From Paenibacillus silviterrae (lineage in GTDB: Bacteria > Bacillota > Bacilli > Paenibacillales > NBRC-103111), in NCBI RefSeq assembly GCF_030167925.1, contig NZ_JASKUT010000002.1, positions 434,001 through 498,000 of the forward strand: 64,000 nt of DNA, written 5' to 3'. How positions within the stretch are numbered: position 1 is the first letter of the stretch; every line of letters begins with the position of its first letter. Made by a program: the position numbers and the translations under genes. Below the pieces are notes generated by a model. It saw only the letters and a program-made list of their open reading frames with translations, was not told where the DNA came from and did no database searches. Below, one piece after another: positions 35,783 through 45,290 of this stretch.

Positions 35783-37498
35783 CTACTCTTCATGATATCC
35801 GATTAGGATGCGCGATGGGTTGGAGTAGATCAGGCCCTCATAGGTCACATCCTGGACAAGATAGAGGTAGGCAGCGGATAGCCGTATCTCAATCGTATTT
35901 CTTTCAGGATGACAGGAGACACCAAGCTCATAAACGAGTTCGATGTCATCTCCAGGGGCCACTCTACCAACTGAAACGCCACCCACGAGAGCCGTATACG
36001 ATTGCCGTACGCCGGAGATCCGGAGGCTTCCGGGAATCCAAGCTGTGTCAGCCGGGATGAGGTCGTACACCATCACGTCCGCCGCGGTGTTGCCGCGGTT
36101 CGTCAGCGTGGCCCTGATCGTGACAGGCATACATGGCTCCGCAACAACAGGCTGTACCGCCAAGTTTAAGTACAATACCGGACGGATGACGCGAGTATGC
36201 ACTACATTGGACCTTACCAAATCCGTCATGGTCCTGCCGTCGGGCAGCCGGTAAGTCGTTTCTACGGAGGCGCTGTTGCTGATGACCTCACTCGCATCGG
36301 TCACGGTAGCCAAGAAGGTAACCATAGTCCTGTCTCCCGGCTGCAGCGGCTGCAGGACAACCCCCTTGGAGGGGTGTTCCCGAAGGCTTGGCTTGCGGTC
36401 TGTCTCCAGACTGTCCCAAACATATAAGGTACCTTTAGGCAAAAGGTCGAAAAACTTCGGCACGGCCGGGAGGTTCCCCCGGTTCTCGATCTCGAAGCTG
36501 TAGCGGAGCTGGCTTCCCACGGCCGCTTCCTCGGCATTGACCCTTTTGCGAATGCGGACTTTGCCATTCCATACGTGAACCGACACCGGATTGGAGAAGA
36601 CGGCTTGGTGCTCATCCTTATGCCGGTAAGTGACACGGGCCTGGTTTGTAATTCGCTGAGGTTCTGAAGAAGCAGCAATTAAGGCGGTTACCGTCGCAGT
36701 GAAGGCTATGGTAAGGGTTGCTCCCGCGTCGAGCGAACCAAGCTCGATCCCCTTAGCGGGGTTCGCTCTCGGATGAAAGCTGCCTTGAATGTTGACACTG
36801 CCCTGCACCCATTGTATACCGTCCGGCAGTTTATCCTTCAACACGATCCGGTTCATGCTGTAGTTACCGTCATTGATAATCTCAATGGTATAGGTAAGCA
36901 AATCACCACGAAAGCTGTGTATGCTGGAGACCTTCTTGAGAACACGAACGGCAGGCTGGCGCGGGAGTAGCGTGACTCGATTGGACAAAATCTCTCCGCT
37001 TGCGATACGCCCGTCAGGGGCGATGAATCGATAGGTGACTCTTGCTTGATTGGTGATTCCGCTAGAACCGGAACCGGAGCCGGAGCCGGAGCCGGAGCCG
37101 GAGTCGGGCAAATGCTTCACAATGACCATAAAACTGATGTCAACCGATGACCCGGGTTGAAGGGAGGGGAAGGAGATCCCCTCCCGAAGATCACCGTTAG
37201 GACTCGGGAGGTCTCCCACCCTAAGGCTGCCCGCCAGCAGCTCGGTGCCCTGCGGAGGAGCATCAAAGAGAATTGCCTCCGCTTCCCGATCCCCCAGATT
37301 GGCAAGCTTCAATCGATAGGTGATCACACTGCCGAGTGAGGGGGCTGCCTCGCTAGCGCTTTTTTCTAATATAAGCTTAGGGCCGACAACGGACGTTTGG
37401 ACCACATTGGAGTAGGCCTGCCCGCGGTAACGGTCGGTGCTGAAACTGACCACTGTTTGATTCCATATCGTCTTCTTCGGTCGACCCTCCTGCTTCAT
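35783..37498 (-). CDS. DUF11 repeat surface protein, C-terminal gene of a split pair
   Basis: A 571-residue protein that is the continuation of the giant gene upstream on the same strand. Its first ~28 residues (WNQTVVSFSTDRYRGQ, AYSNVVQTSVVGP) are the second half of a DUF11 repeat whose first half ends the previous gene. Four more repeats follow, beginning PKLILEKSA, PAVRVLKKV, GKVRIRKRV and PVLYLNLAV. A Gly-Ser tract interrupts the first of these. Start and previous stop overlap as ATGA, with GAGGTGA 9 nt before the ATG, so re-initiation is plausible. No signal peptide or sorting motif is seen. The last repeat is divergent and probably caps the fibre. Ends in a bidirectional terminator. Confidence 0.88.
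   Translation of the reverse strand: MKQEGRPKKTIWNQTVVSFSTDRYRGQAYSNVVQTSVVGPKLILEKSASEAAPSLGSVITYRLKLANLGDREAEAILFDAPPQGTELLAGSLRVGDLPSPNGDLREGISFPSLQPGSSVDISFMVIVKHLPDSGSGSGSGSGSGSSGITNQARVTYRFIAPDGRIASGEILSNRVTLLPRQPAVRVLKKVSSIHSFRGDLLTYTIEIINDGNYSMNRIVLKDKLPDGIQWVQGSVNIQGSFHPRANPAKGIELGSLDAGATLTIAFTATVTALIAASSEPQRITNQARVTYRHKDEHQAVFSNPVSVHVWNGKVRIRKRVNAEEAAVGSQLRYSFEIENRGNLPAVPKFFDLLPKGTLYVWDSLETDRKPSLREHPSKGVVLQPLQPGDRTMVTFLATVTDASEVISNSASVETTYRLPDGRTMTDLVRSNVVHTRVIRPVLYLNLAVQPVVAEPCMPVTIRATLTNRGNTAADVMVYDLIPADTAWIPGSLRISGVRQSYTALVGGVSVGRVAPGDDIELVYELGVSCHPERNTIEIRLSAAYLYLVQDVTYEGLIYSNPSRILIGYHEE
37066..37107. repeat. Hexanucleotide microsatellite coding a Gly-Ser linker
   Basis: Seven hexamers in a row: AACCGG twice, AGCCGG four times and AGTCGG once. 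On the coding strand they give alternating Ser-Gly codons inside a DUF11 repeat, just before its GITNQARV segment. Being a multiple of three, copy-number change would alter linker length without frameshift. Confidence 0.9.
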
Positions 37499-40400
37499 TC
37501 TATAATCACCTCAAAGGTTACAACAACCGACTGGGCGGGTGCGATAGTACCAAGCGGAATACCTGAATCCGGTCGGTCTCCCGGACGTGGCTCACCATTT
37601 ACCGCTACACTGTCTGCAACCAAACGGGCTCCCTCCGGCACGGGGTCTGTGAGGACGACATTGTTAACGTTATCGTTACTGTTATTAGTGACTCGAATCG
37701 TGTACACAATCGTATCGCCTACTATCGCATTGTCCCGACTAGAGCTCTTGATTACCGTGACATCCGGTGCGGAAACGCGAACGGCAACCGGATTCGACGT
37801 CACCGAGCCGCTGATGCTTCGACCGCTTGGTGGAACGAATGTAAACTCGGCCGTTGCCTGATTGATCACCTGTTGAGGCGACGGAAGGGCTTCGACGGAA
37901 ACCTGCAGCGTCAGGGTGACCTCTACGGTATCCCCGCCAGCGATGGTGCCGACCGAAATGCCGTCCGCCGGATTGTCACCGGGCCGGGGGCTGCCGTCGA
38001 TGATCACACTGTTCTCCACGAAGGTTGTGTTGGCCGGAATGGCATCCCGCAGAATGACGGCGGCGGGAATATTGCCGCTGTTTCGGACAAGGAAGGAATA
38101 AATTACATTATTGCCCACCGTTACGTTGTTTCGATTCGCATTTTTGACCACAGAAATGTTCGGCTGGTAGACCGGAGTGGTCACCCTATTGGAAATCGAC
38201 CTGCCTGAGAAGGAGCCGGAGGTAAAGCTGACGCTGGCCTGGTTACCGAGCTCCTTCGGAATCGGTTGCTCATCCGTAACACGAACGGTAAAGTCTACGG
38301 ACACACTTCCGCCGGAAGGGATGGTTCCGAGCGGAATGCCTGTTTGGGGATTGGCGGCTGGTACAGTCGATCCGTTAGCAGTTACGCTTTCGGCAACAAA
38401 TTCAGTTCCGAAAGGGATCGGATCGGACAGAACGACACTGTTGACTGGTTCTATCCCGTTATTCGTAACAACAACCGTATATCGGATCAAATCGCCAACT
38501 ACCGCATCTATTGCGGGGGTGCTCTTCACCACACTTACATTCGGTGCGGATACAGGAATGTTCAGCGCATTCGATACGGAAGTACCCGTCAGCTCTCTCC
38601 CGTTCGGTAAGGTGAAGGCGAATGCTGCGGTGGCCTGATTCGTAATAAGCTGATTGTCTGGAAGCCGGTTGATCACGACAGCAAAGGAAGCCGTAGACGT
38701 AATTTCGGCATCGACGGTCCCTATTGGAATACCGCCCTCCGGGTTCGCTCCCGGCAGCGGAGTGCCGTTCACGACGACGCTGTTCGGTATGAAGGACGTT
38801 CCTTCCGGGATCGTGTCGGTCAGATTGACGATTGCCTCCGTATTCCCTGAGTTAACAACAGACAAACGGAATACAAGCGTATCTCCGACCGTAGCGACGG
38901 AACGGTTTGCGCTTTTATTCACATTGACAATGGCCTGAACCACGTCAGTAGAGGTAGTGTTGGAAACACTCAGCGCGTTGAATGCCCCGGAGCTGAAGCT
39001 GACAGTTGCCCGATTGTGAATCACGGCCTCACGGGTGAGTTCCGTAACTCGCAGCGCAAAGGTGACGGTAACGGTGGCGCCGGGTGGAAGCGAAGGAAGC
39101 GGCAAGCCGTTCTCTAGAGCGAGGCCCACCGTGCTCCCCTGGACCGTAACGCTCCCCGGCTCAAGAGCCGTTCCTTGCGGAAGAAGATCCGTTAAGATGA
39201 GGTTGGTCACCTCCGTGTTCCCGTTGTTCGTTACGACGATAGTGTAAGGAACCGTATCCCCGACCGCCGCAACATTTCGGGTGGTGCTCTTCACTACACT
39301 TACATTCGGGGCGGACACGGGGAACGTAACCGTGTTCGATACGGCCGTTCCGCCTACCGTTCGGCCCCCGGGTGTGGTAAAGGTAAAGCGGGCTGCAGCG
39401 CTATTCTCGATCAGCTGGTTAGCCGGGAGCTCGTTAATGACTACCGCGAACGATGCGCTTGCTGTCTCTCCGGGCTCGACAGTACCTAGGGGAAAGCCGC
39501 TGTCCGGCCTCACCCCGGGTAGAGGAGTGCCGCCTGCAAGGAGGCTGTTCGTAACAAAGCTTGTGCCCGCGGGGATAGAATCCGTAACCGACACCTGTGC
39601 GGCCCGATTTCCTGAATTGGTTACGAGAATCCTGAATACGACCGTATCGCCTTGGGTAGCGTTATCCGTATCGGCGGTCTTGGTAACTGTCAAATTTGTT
39701 TGAAATACCGGGACTGTGACATCGTTAGAAAACACAGAAGCCGACAACGCTCCCGAAGTGAAGCTGACGGAGGACCGGTTGGTAATGACCCCTGCAGGGG
39801 GGATTTGATCAACTCTGACCTGAAAGGCAACGGTAACGGATTCGCCCTGGGGAATGCTGCCGATCGGAATGCCTTCCGACGGCGAAACCCCCGGCAGGTT
39901 CGTACCGTTAACCACCGTGCTTCGGGGCACGAAGGAAGTGCTGCCCGGCACCGGATCGGAGAATACGACGTTATTGATGGGAGATACCCCGTTATTCGTA
40001 ATCGTAACAGTAAAGGGGATGGTATCCCCCACAACGGCTTCTGTTACTGTCGTAGCTTTACTGACGGAAACGTTAGGTGCGGAAACCGGGAAGGTAACCG
40101 TATTGGAGCTCGCCGAACGACTTTCCGTTCGTCCGTCCGGTGTCGTGAAGGTGAAGGCGGCTGCAGCCGCATTCGATAGTCTTTGTGGTGAAGGCAAAGA
40201 TTCGATAACAACGGAAAAACGTACTGTTACGGTCTGCCCTGGGGATACCGTACCAACAAGAATGCCCGAGGACGGGATGCTTCCGGGCAACGGTCTGCCA
40301 TTCAAGCTCACACTATTGTCAATCATTGATGTGCCTGCCGGGATTGTATCCGAGACGGTTACCTCGGCTGGAAGGTTTCCGCTGTTGCTCACTTGAACCG

Positions 40401-43400
40401 AGTAGACTACAGTATCCCCTACGGTAGCGTTATTCGTATCGGCACTTTTCAGAAGCGCGATAACCGGTTGAGTAACGGGGGTAACCGTAACATTGGAGCT
40501 GGAGCTTGCGGAGACGGTGCCTGTTGTGAAGCTGACCGTCGATTGATTTCGAATATCCGGAGGAGTAGGCATGATGATGTTCACCTCATATTGGATCGTT
40601 GCCGAGGCGCCCGGCGCCAAGGTACCGATCGGAATACCGGCAGCAGGGTCTGCGAAAGGCCGTGCAGCGCCATTCACCGTCAAGCTGCCGGGTACAAATA
40701 AAGTGCCCTGTGGCTGGCCGTCAGTAAAAAAAACATTGGCCGAAGCGGAAGTCCCTGTATTGGTTATCACCGCTGTGTAAGTAATCGTATCTCCCCCAGT
40801 AACGCTGACGGCATCCGTACTCAAGGTAATGGAGACGGTCGGGAAAGAGACGGGAATCGCGACTTGATTAGAGCTTGCGGTTCCGGTAACCTGTCTTCCG
40901 CTTGGCAATGTGTATGTGTAGGTGGCTCTGCCCACATTCGTGAGCAGTCCGCCGGGGGGGAGGGATGTAACACGCGCTACCATAGTGATGATAGATGATC
41001 CTGCCGCCGGGATGGCGGTCAAGGCGATCCCTGCTTCGGGATGGACCCCGGGTGTGGGTATCCCGTTGATGATAAAGCTATTTGGCTCGAACACAGCTTC
41101 CCTTGGGAGGATGTCGCTAAACACGACATCGGCCGAAATGTTGCCGGTGTTGCTGATGACAAACGTATAGCCGATCGTATCCCCCAGGATGACCGCAGCG
41201 CTATTGACTGATTTCGATACCTGAATCAAGGGGGTATATACCTGCGTTGTCACCGGTGCTGCGTAAGAGACACCATGGAAGGTGCCGGAAGAGTAGCTTG
41301 CGGCTGCTCCGTTAACAACCAAGCCGGAGGCGGGCAGCGAGGTTACCCTTGCTTCATAGATCACTTCGGCTGTTGCTCCGGGCGTTACACTACCGATCGG
41401 AATTCCTGTTTCCGGAGTCGCGCCGGTTACCGGAATCCCATTCACGGCAATCCGGGCGCGCTGCGCCGAAAGCTCCGCAGACAGCGTGTCGGTCACAATC
41501 ACATTCGTGACTGTCGCGGAACCGTTATTTGTAACTCTTAGTATGTAACGAAGCACATCGTTAACGGCCGCTTCTGTGGAATTGACCTCTTTCGTAATGG
41601 TGACAACAGGGGCAGAGGCACGGATCTCCAGCACATTCGAGCTGCTTGCTCCAGACATCGTGCGTCCGTCAGGAAGCACATAACTGTAAACTGCAACGGC
41701 CTGGTTGGAAAGTCGACTAGGAGACGGATGCTCCTTAAGAACGGATTGGAATGTGACGGTAGCCCAGGCGCCCGGAGCAAGCGAACCAAGCTCGATTCCG
41801 TCGACCGGTGAGGCCTCCGGCCGCGAGCTGCCATTCACGAGGACACTGCCCGTGACGAAGGATGTCTGTGAAGGAAGAGGATCCCGTAGCACTACAATCG
41901 CAGGGAGACTCCCGGTGTTCCGCAGGACCATCGTGAACGGTACCGGAAGTCCGACCACAGCGTTAGCGACGGTTGTACTTTTGGTAACCACAATCACAGA
42001 CTGATATATGGAGGTAACCACGGAATTGGATACGGATTGACCGTAGAAGCTTCCGCTTCGATAGGAGACGCGGGATTCATTGACTGCGGCTGCAGACGTC
42101 GGCACGGACTCTACGAGGACTTGAAAGGAAACCGTTACCGAGCTTCCGGCATCAAGGTTGCCGATGGATACACCGGCATCAGGATTGGCCGACGGCAAGC
42201 TAACGCCATTCAAGCTAAGGGAGCCGGGTACGAGACGAATCCCGTTCGGCAGCGAGTCCAGAAAGACCACATCAGTTACGGCGGAAACACCGTTATTGGT
42301 TATGACGGATGAATAGGTTAGCTCTTCACCGACGGCAGCGATCGTCCGATTTACCGATTTGCGGATTGTAATATTCGGCAGCGCGACCGGTGTTACCACC
42401 GCGTTCGAAGCGGCGCTGCCGCTGAGTGTACGGCCGTCCGGAGGCTGGTACGTATAGGTCGCGGAGGCTTGATTCGTCAGCTGCGGAGGGGTAGGAACGG
42501 ACTCGATACGGACCTGGAAGATGACCGTGGCGAAGCCGCCTGCAGGTACGGTGCCGACTTGGACCCCGTTTCCAGGTTCTGCCCCGGAGACGTGGGCTCC
42601 GTTGATTTGGAGCGAACCGCCGACATAAGCGCCGCCTGCCGGTATGCTGTCTGTCAGCACGACCCTGGCGCCGACGCTTCCCGTATTGCTGACAAGAACG
42701 GTATAAGTAATCGTTTCGCCAACCGTCGCTAAGTCGGCGCTTGCCGTCTTCCGGAGCGTGATGATCGGTGTATACACTTGAACCGATGCTTCGTTGGAAG
42801 GAATCACTCCGGTAATCGAAGGCCCGCCGGCAAGGCTTTGGAACGTAAAGGCGGCATTCGCCTGATTCACCAGTTTTTGTGCAGCCGCACCTTGCAATAC
42901 TTGGACACGGAAGGTTACGGTTACGGACGAACCGACGGCAAGTGAGCCTAACGGAATTCCCGCTTGGATGTCCGCAGAAACACGGGCGGCTCCCCCCACC
43001 ATCACACTGCCTGTCACAAACGATGTACCGGCGGGCAAGGCATCGGACAAGACGACGCTGGCGGCATTCGCGGTGCCGGTATTGCTCACCGTAACCGTAT
43101 AAGTAAGGATATCTCCGACGACGGCTCCCGAGGAGCTGCTGCTTTTCGTTACTGTAATGCGCGGTGCATTAATATCAACCTGAATGGCATTGGCATTGAC
43201 GACATAGGCGTCACCGGAGGTGGTTAGCCGTAGTACGGCAGAGGTTTGATTATTGACCAGCCTGGAGGAGATGTCTACGTTCGTAATATCCCAGCCTTGC
43301 CGGCCACCGGAGATGTTGGTTCCCGGGTTGCCGTTCGTTTGGTTCCGGGTCCCGAAGGTGCCTGTCGTATCAAGATTTCCACTGTCGTTATTAATTTGCG

Positions 43401-44199
43401 AAGCAAAAAAATTGTTTGCCAAATTGTTAGGCCCTGACAGTGCTGCCAGCGAGCTTGTCGTAGCTCCGAACAAGGCTTGGTCGCCGGTCCGCGCGGCATC
43501 GCCCTCCAATGAGCTGAATAAAGCCCGGCCGCCAAGAACGCCGCTAACTGGGGTGGCAAAGCCTGACAGCGTGGTCGTGATAGGAGTGGAGTTCGCCTGC
43601 ACGAGGACGGCCCCGACCCGAAGCGACATATTGCGGAAGGGGAGCGAGGGGTTCTGATAGATGACGCCGAGCGTCCAGCCTGCTACATTCACGGGCAGAT
43701 CATTGCTTCCCGCGATAATGCCCGCAACTCTCCCTGTCGTATAGGTGCCGGCGCCGCCCTGTTGAACTAGGGTAGTAACATTGGCGCTCCGTACATAGCC
43801 GGAGGCACCGGCGGCCAGCTCAAACTCATTGCTCGTTGCAGGATCCGGGCTTACATTAAAGCTGCCCGTCGGCGTAGTGAAGCTGACCGCATTGTTAATG
43901 ACGCTCGACAAGTTCGTATTGCCTACGATGTGAGTTGCTCCCCAAATCAGCTCCGCATACAAGACATTGCTTCCGGCGGGAAGCACCAGGACAGCGGAGG
44001 AGCTGTTGTTCAAGTAGGCGCTTGTCGTTCCCGGTGGATAGGAGCCGTGGCGCAATGCGGTATTGACCGTGATAAAAGCTCCGATCGAATCGTTCGTCCC
44101 TGGAGTTCCTTCCTGATTGGCTCTGCTGAGTCCAAGCGTGTTGCCGGTAAAGGTAATGGCACCCGTTGCGTTCAGGGTGGCTCTGACTACAAGAGCAAT
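37495..44199 (-). CDS. Giant DUF11-repeat surface protein (about 15 repeats)
   Basis: About 2234 residues. The N-terminal ~350 residues are a unique domain (TLNATGAITFTGNTLGLSRA, LSSLEGDAARTGDQALFGA, FFASQINNDSGNLDTTGTFG) known at the head of DUF11 surface proteins of Bacillales. Then 14 full and one half DUF11/TIGR01451 repeats of ~125-130 residues follow, each with VGDTxxYTVxVxNxG, PAGTSFVxxSVxVNG and NQAxxxF blocks. Two repeat types alternate. The protein has no signal peptide and no LPXTG, as for exosporium-type proteins. The start is unusual: AAAGGGAGG lies 8 nt before an ATT codon (44199), giving IALVVRATLNATG; in-frame GTG at 44208 is inside the ribosome site, and ATG codons further upstream (44286, 44316) add non-homologous residues. 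The stop overlaps the next DUF11 gene. Confidence 0.88.
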   Translation of the reverse strand: MALVVRATLNATGAITFTGNTLGLSRANQEGTPGTNDSIGAFITVNTALRHGSYPPGTTSAYLNNSSSAVLVLPAGSNVLYAELIWGATHIVGNTNLSSVINNAVSFTTPTGSFNVSPDPATSNEFELAAGASGYVRSANVTTLVQQGGAGTYTTGRVAGIIAGSNDLPVNVAGWTLGVIYQNPSLPFRNMSLRVGAVLVQANSTPITTTLSGFATPVSGVLGGRALFSSLEGDAARTGDQALFGATTSSLAALSGPNNLANNFFASQINNDSGNLDTTGTFGTRNQTNGNPGTNISGGRQGWDITNVDISSRLVNNQTSAVLRLTTSGDAYVVNANAIQVDINAPRITVTKSSSSSGAVVGDILTYTVTVSNTGTANAASVVLSDALPAGTSFVTGSVMVGGAARVSADIQAGIPLGSLAVGSSVTVTFRVQVLQGAAAQKLVNQANAAFTFQSLAGGPSITGVIPSNEASVQVYTPIITLRKTASADLATVGETITYTVLVSNTGSVGARVVLTDSIPAGGAYVGGSLQINGAHVSGAEPGNGVQVGTVPAGGFATVIFQVRIESVPTPPQLTNQASATYTYQPPDGRTLSGSAASNAVVTPVALPNITIRKSVNRTIAAVGEELTYSSVITNNGVSAVTDVVFLDSLPNGIRLVPGSLSLNGVSLPSANPDAGVSIGNLDAGSSVTVSFQVLVESVPTSAAAVNESRVSYRSGSFYGQSVSNSVVTSIYQSVIVVTKSTTVANAVVGLPVPFTMVLRNTGSLPAIVVLRDPLPSQTSFVTGSVLVNGSSRPEASPVDGIELGSLAPGAWATVTFQSVLKEHPSPSRLSNQAVAVYSYVLPDGRTMSGASSSNVLEIRASAPVVTITKEVNSTEAAVNDVLRYILRVTNNGSATVTNVIVTDTLSAELSAQRARIAVNGIPVTGATPETGIPIGSVTPGATAEVIYEARVTSLPASGLVVNGAAASYSSGTFHGVSYAAPVTTQVYTPLIQVSKSVNSAAVILGDTIGYTFVISNTGNISADVVFSDILPREAVFEPNSFIINGIPTPGVHPEAGIALTAIPAAGSSIITMVARVTSLPPGGLLTNVGRATYTYTLPSGRQVTGTASSNQVAIPVSFPTVSITLSTDAVSVTGGDTITYTAVITNTGTSASANVFFTDGQPQGTLFVPGSLTVNGAARPFADPAAGIPIGTLAPGASATIQYEVNIIMPTPPDIRNQSTVSFTTGTVSASSSSNVTVTPVTQPVIALLKSADTNNATVGDTVVYSVQVSNSGNLPAEVTVSDTIPAGTSMIDNSVSLNGRPLPGSIPSSGILVGTVSPGQTVTVRFSVVIESLPSPQRLSNAAAAAFTFTTPDGRTESRSASSNTVTFPVSAPNVSVSKATTVTEAVVGDTIPFTVTITNNGVSPINNVVFSDPVPGSTSFVPRSTVVNGTNLPGVSPSEGIPIGSIPQGESVTVAFQVRVDQIPPAGVITNRSSVSFTSGALSASVFSNDVTVPVFQTNLTVTKTADTDNATQGDTVVFRILVTNSGNRAAQVSVTDSIPAGTSFVTNSLLAGGTPLPGVRPDSGFPLGTVEPGETASASFAVVINELPANQLIENSAAARFTFTTPGGRTVGGTAVSNTVTFPVSAPNVSVVKSTTRNVAAVGDTVPYTIVVTNNGNTEVTNLILTDLLPQGTALEPGSVTVQGSTVGLALENGLPLPSLPPGATVTVTFALRVTELTREAVIHNRATVSFSSGAFNALSVSNTTSTDVVQAIVNVNKSANRSVATVGDTLVFRLSVVNSGNTEAIVNLTDTIPEGTSFIPNSVVVNGTPLPGANPEGGIPIGTVDAEITSTASFAVVINRLPDNQLITNQATAAFAFTLPNGRELTGTSVSNALNIPVSAPNVSVVKSTPAIDAVVGDLIRYTVVVTNNGIEPVNSVVLSDPIPFGTEFVAESVTANGSTVPAANPQTGIPLGTIPSGGSVSVDFTVRVTDEQPIPKELGNQASVSFTSGSFSGRSISNRVTTPVYQPNISVVKNANRNNVTVGNNVIYSFLVRNSGNIPAAVILRDAIPANTTFVENSVIIDGSPRPGDNPADGISVGTIAGGDTVEVTLTLQVSVEALPSPQQVINQATAEFTFVPPSGRSISGSVTSNPVAVRVSAPDVTVIKSSSRDNAIVGDTIVYTIRVTNNSNDNVNNVVLTDPVPEGARLVADSVAVNGEPRPGDRPDSGIPLGTIAPAQSVVVTFEVIIE

Positions 44200-44449
44200 G
44201 CGGAGCACCTCCCTTTTGATTTGGAAAACATGCCGGGGGTTCGACAGCAATTTCGATAAAGCATATTGGTGATGGTCGAGATTCATGTATGTCCACGATA
44301 AAATTGCTAGATACATTTCGTAGAACAGCTTTATCGCCGTTTATTGCTGTTTCGGAGGACCCTTTTATCGTATTCGCTTGTTACGAGGAAAATAAATACA
44401 ATATTACCAATAGATACATAGTTTTGGGATCGAAAGGTTTCGATGCGGC

Positions 44450-45091
44450 TCACACGTCCCGTCCCTGCTGATATTGGGCCTGTCGTAACGTTTCGACACA
44501 GGAAGGCTCGAAATGCGGCTGTCTGCTGTACCGCACTAACTCATCATGCGAAATATTCTCCTTTACAATAAGGAAATGGTACATGATTTCTCGCACAACA
44601 TTCGGCTGGGTGCTGCGTAGCGCTTCTAATTCCTCGGAATCATACCAGCCTGTCGTGTAGCTGGGCTCGTAGAACAGCTCCATGCGAAGCAGCCGGAAGT
44701 CAAATGGGGCCAGCGCGGCATAATCCATCACCGGCGGGCAGCTAAGCTGGATATCAGGCTGAAAAAAATCGTTGGTTAAATAGTACGGTGTCGTTTCGTC
44801 AAACGCATGCCTTACATACGGATTGGACATATGGCGAAAGTGGTGGGCGTAAGGCGCCAAAATACAGACCATGGCTTTGTGATGACAAACTCTGTAGATT
44901 TCGGATAGCACAGCGAGCAAATCGTTCACATAGGACAAGGAGCGAGAGGCCATCACGAAGGCAAGCGAGTTATCCGGAAACGGAAGAGGCTCATTCATAT
45001 CGCTGACGATATCAACGCCCGGAAGCGACAATCGATCCAGTCCGACAAAGTTTGAGTGCTTGTTCGTCCCGCATCCAAGATCCAATTTCAT
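44450..45091 (-). CDS. Class I SAM-dependent methyltransferase
   Basis: A 213-residue soluble methyltransferase of the Methyltransf_11 type. Motif I is at the very start (MKLDLGCGTNKHSNFVGLDR), motif II-like VDIVSDMNEPLPFPDNS, and motif III LAVLSEIYRVCHHKAMVCIL. The C-terminal half is a short substrate cap. GGGAGG is placed before the ATG. It is upstream of, and on the same strand as, the DUF11 pair but 250 bp away, so it might belong to spore-surface modification; that link is only positional. Substrate unknown. Confidence 0.85.
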   Translation of the reverse strand: MKLDLGCGTNKHSNFVGLDRLSLPGVDIVSDMNEPLPFPDNSLAFVMASRSLSYVNDLLAVLSEIYRVCHHKAMVCILAPYAHHFRHMSNPYVRHAFDETTPYYLTNDFFQPDIQLSCPPVMDYAALAPFDFRLLRMELFYEPSYTTGWYDSEELEALRSTQPNVVREIMYHFLIVKENISHDELVRYSRQPHFEPSCVETLRQAQYQQGRDV

Positions 45092-45224
45092 AGTGTCATC
45101 CTCCCGTTACTTATTTTGACTAGTGTATAGCACAGGTAAGTATATGTTCAGGGTATGGCAGAGCATGTCACATTCTCCCGATCGAATTAATGTTAACAAA
45201 ATGTTCACGTTTGCAGCGACAGAC

Positions 45225-45258
45225 TTTGACAAACTTTGCTCGTTCGCTGTCTTATACT
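45225..45258 (+). promoter_or_regulatory. Spo0A-box promoter of the Spo0E-like gene
   Basis: TTTGACAAA (45225-45233) is the exact reverse complement of the Spo0A box TTTGTCAAA and overlaps a -35 TTGACA (45226-45231). A -10 TATACT lies at 45253-45258, 21 bp further. The overlong spacer with a 0A box on the -35 is the layout known for Spo0A-activated sigma-A promoters such as spoIIE and spoIIG. Confidence 0.55.
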
Positions 45259-45290
45259 AACCATACTTGTTGAATAAGGAGCGCGCGTAC

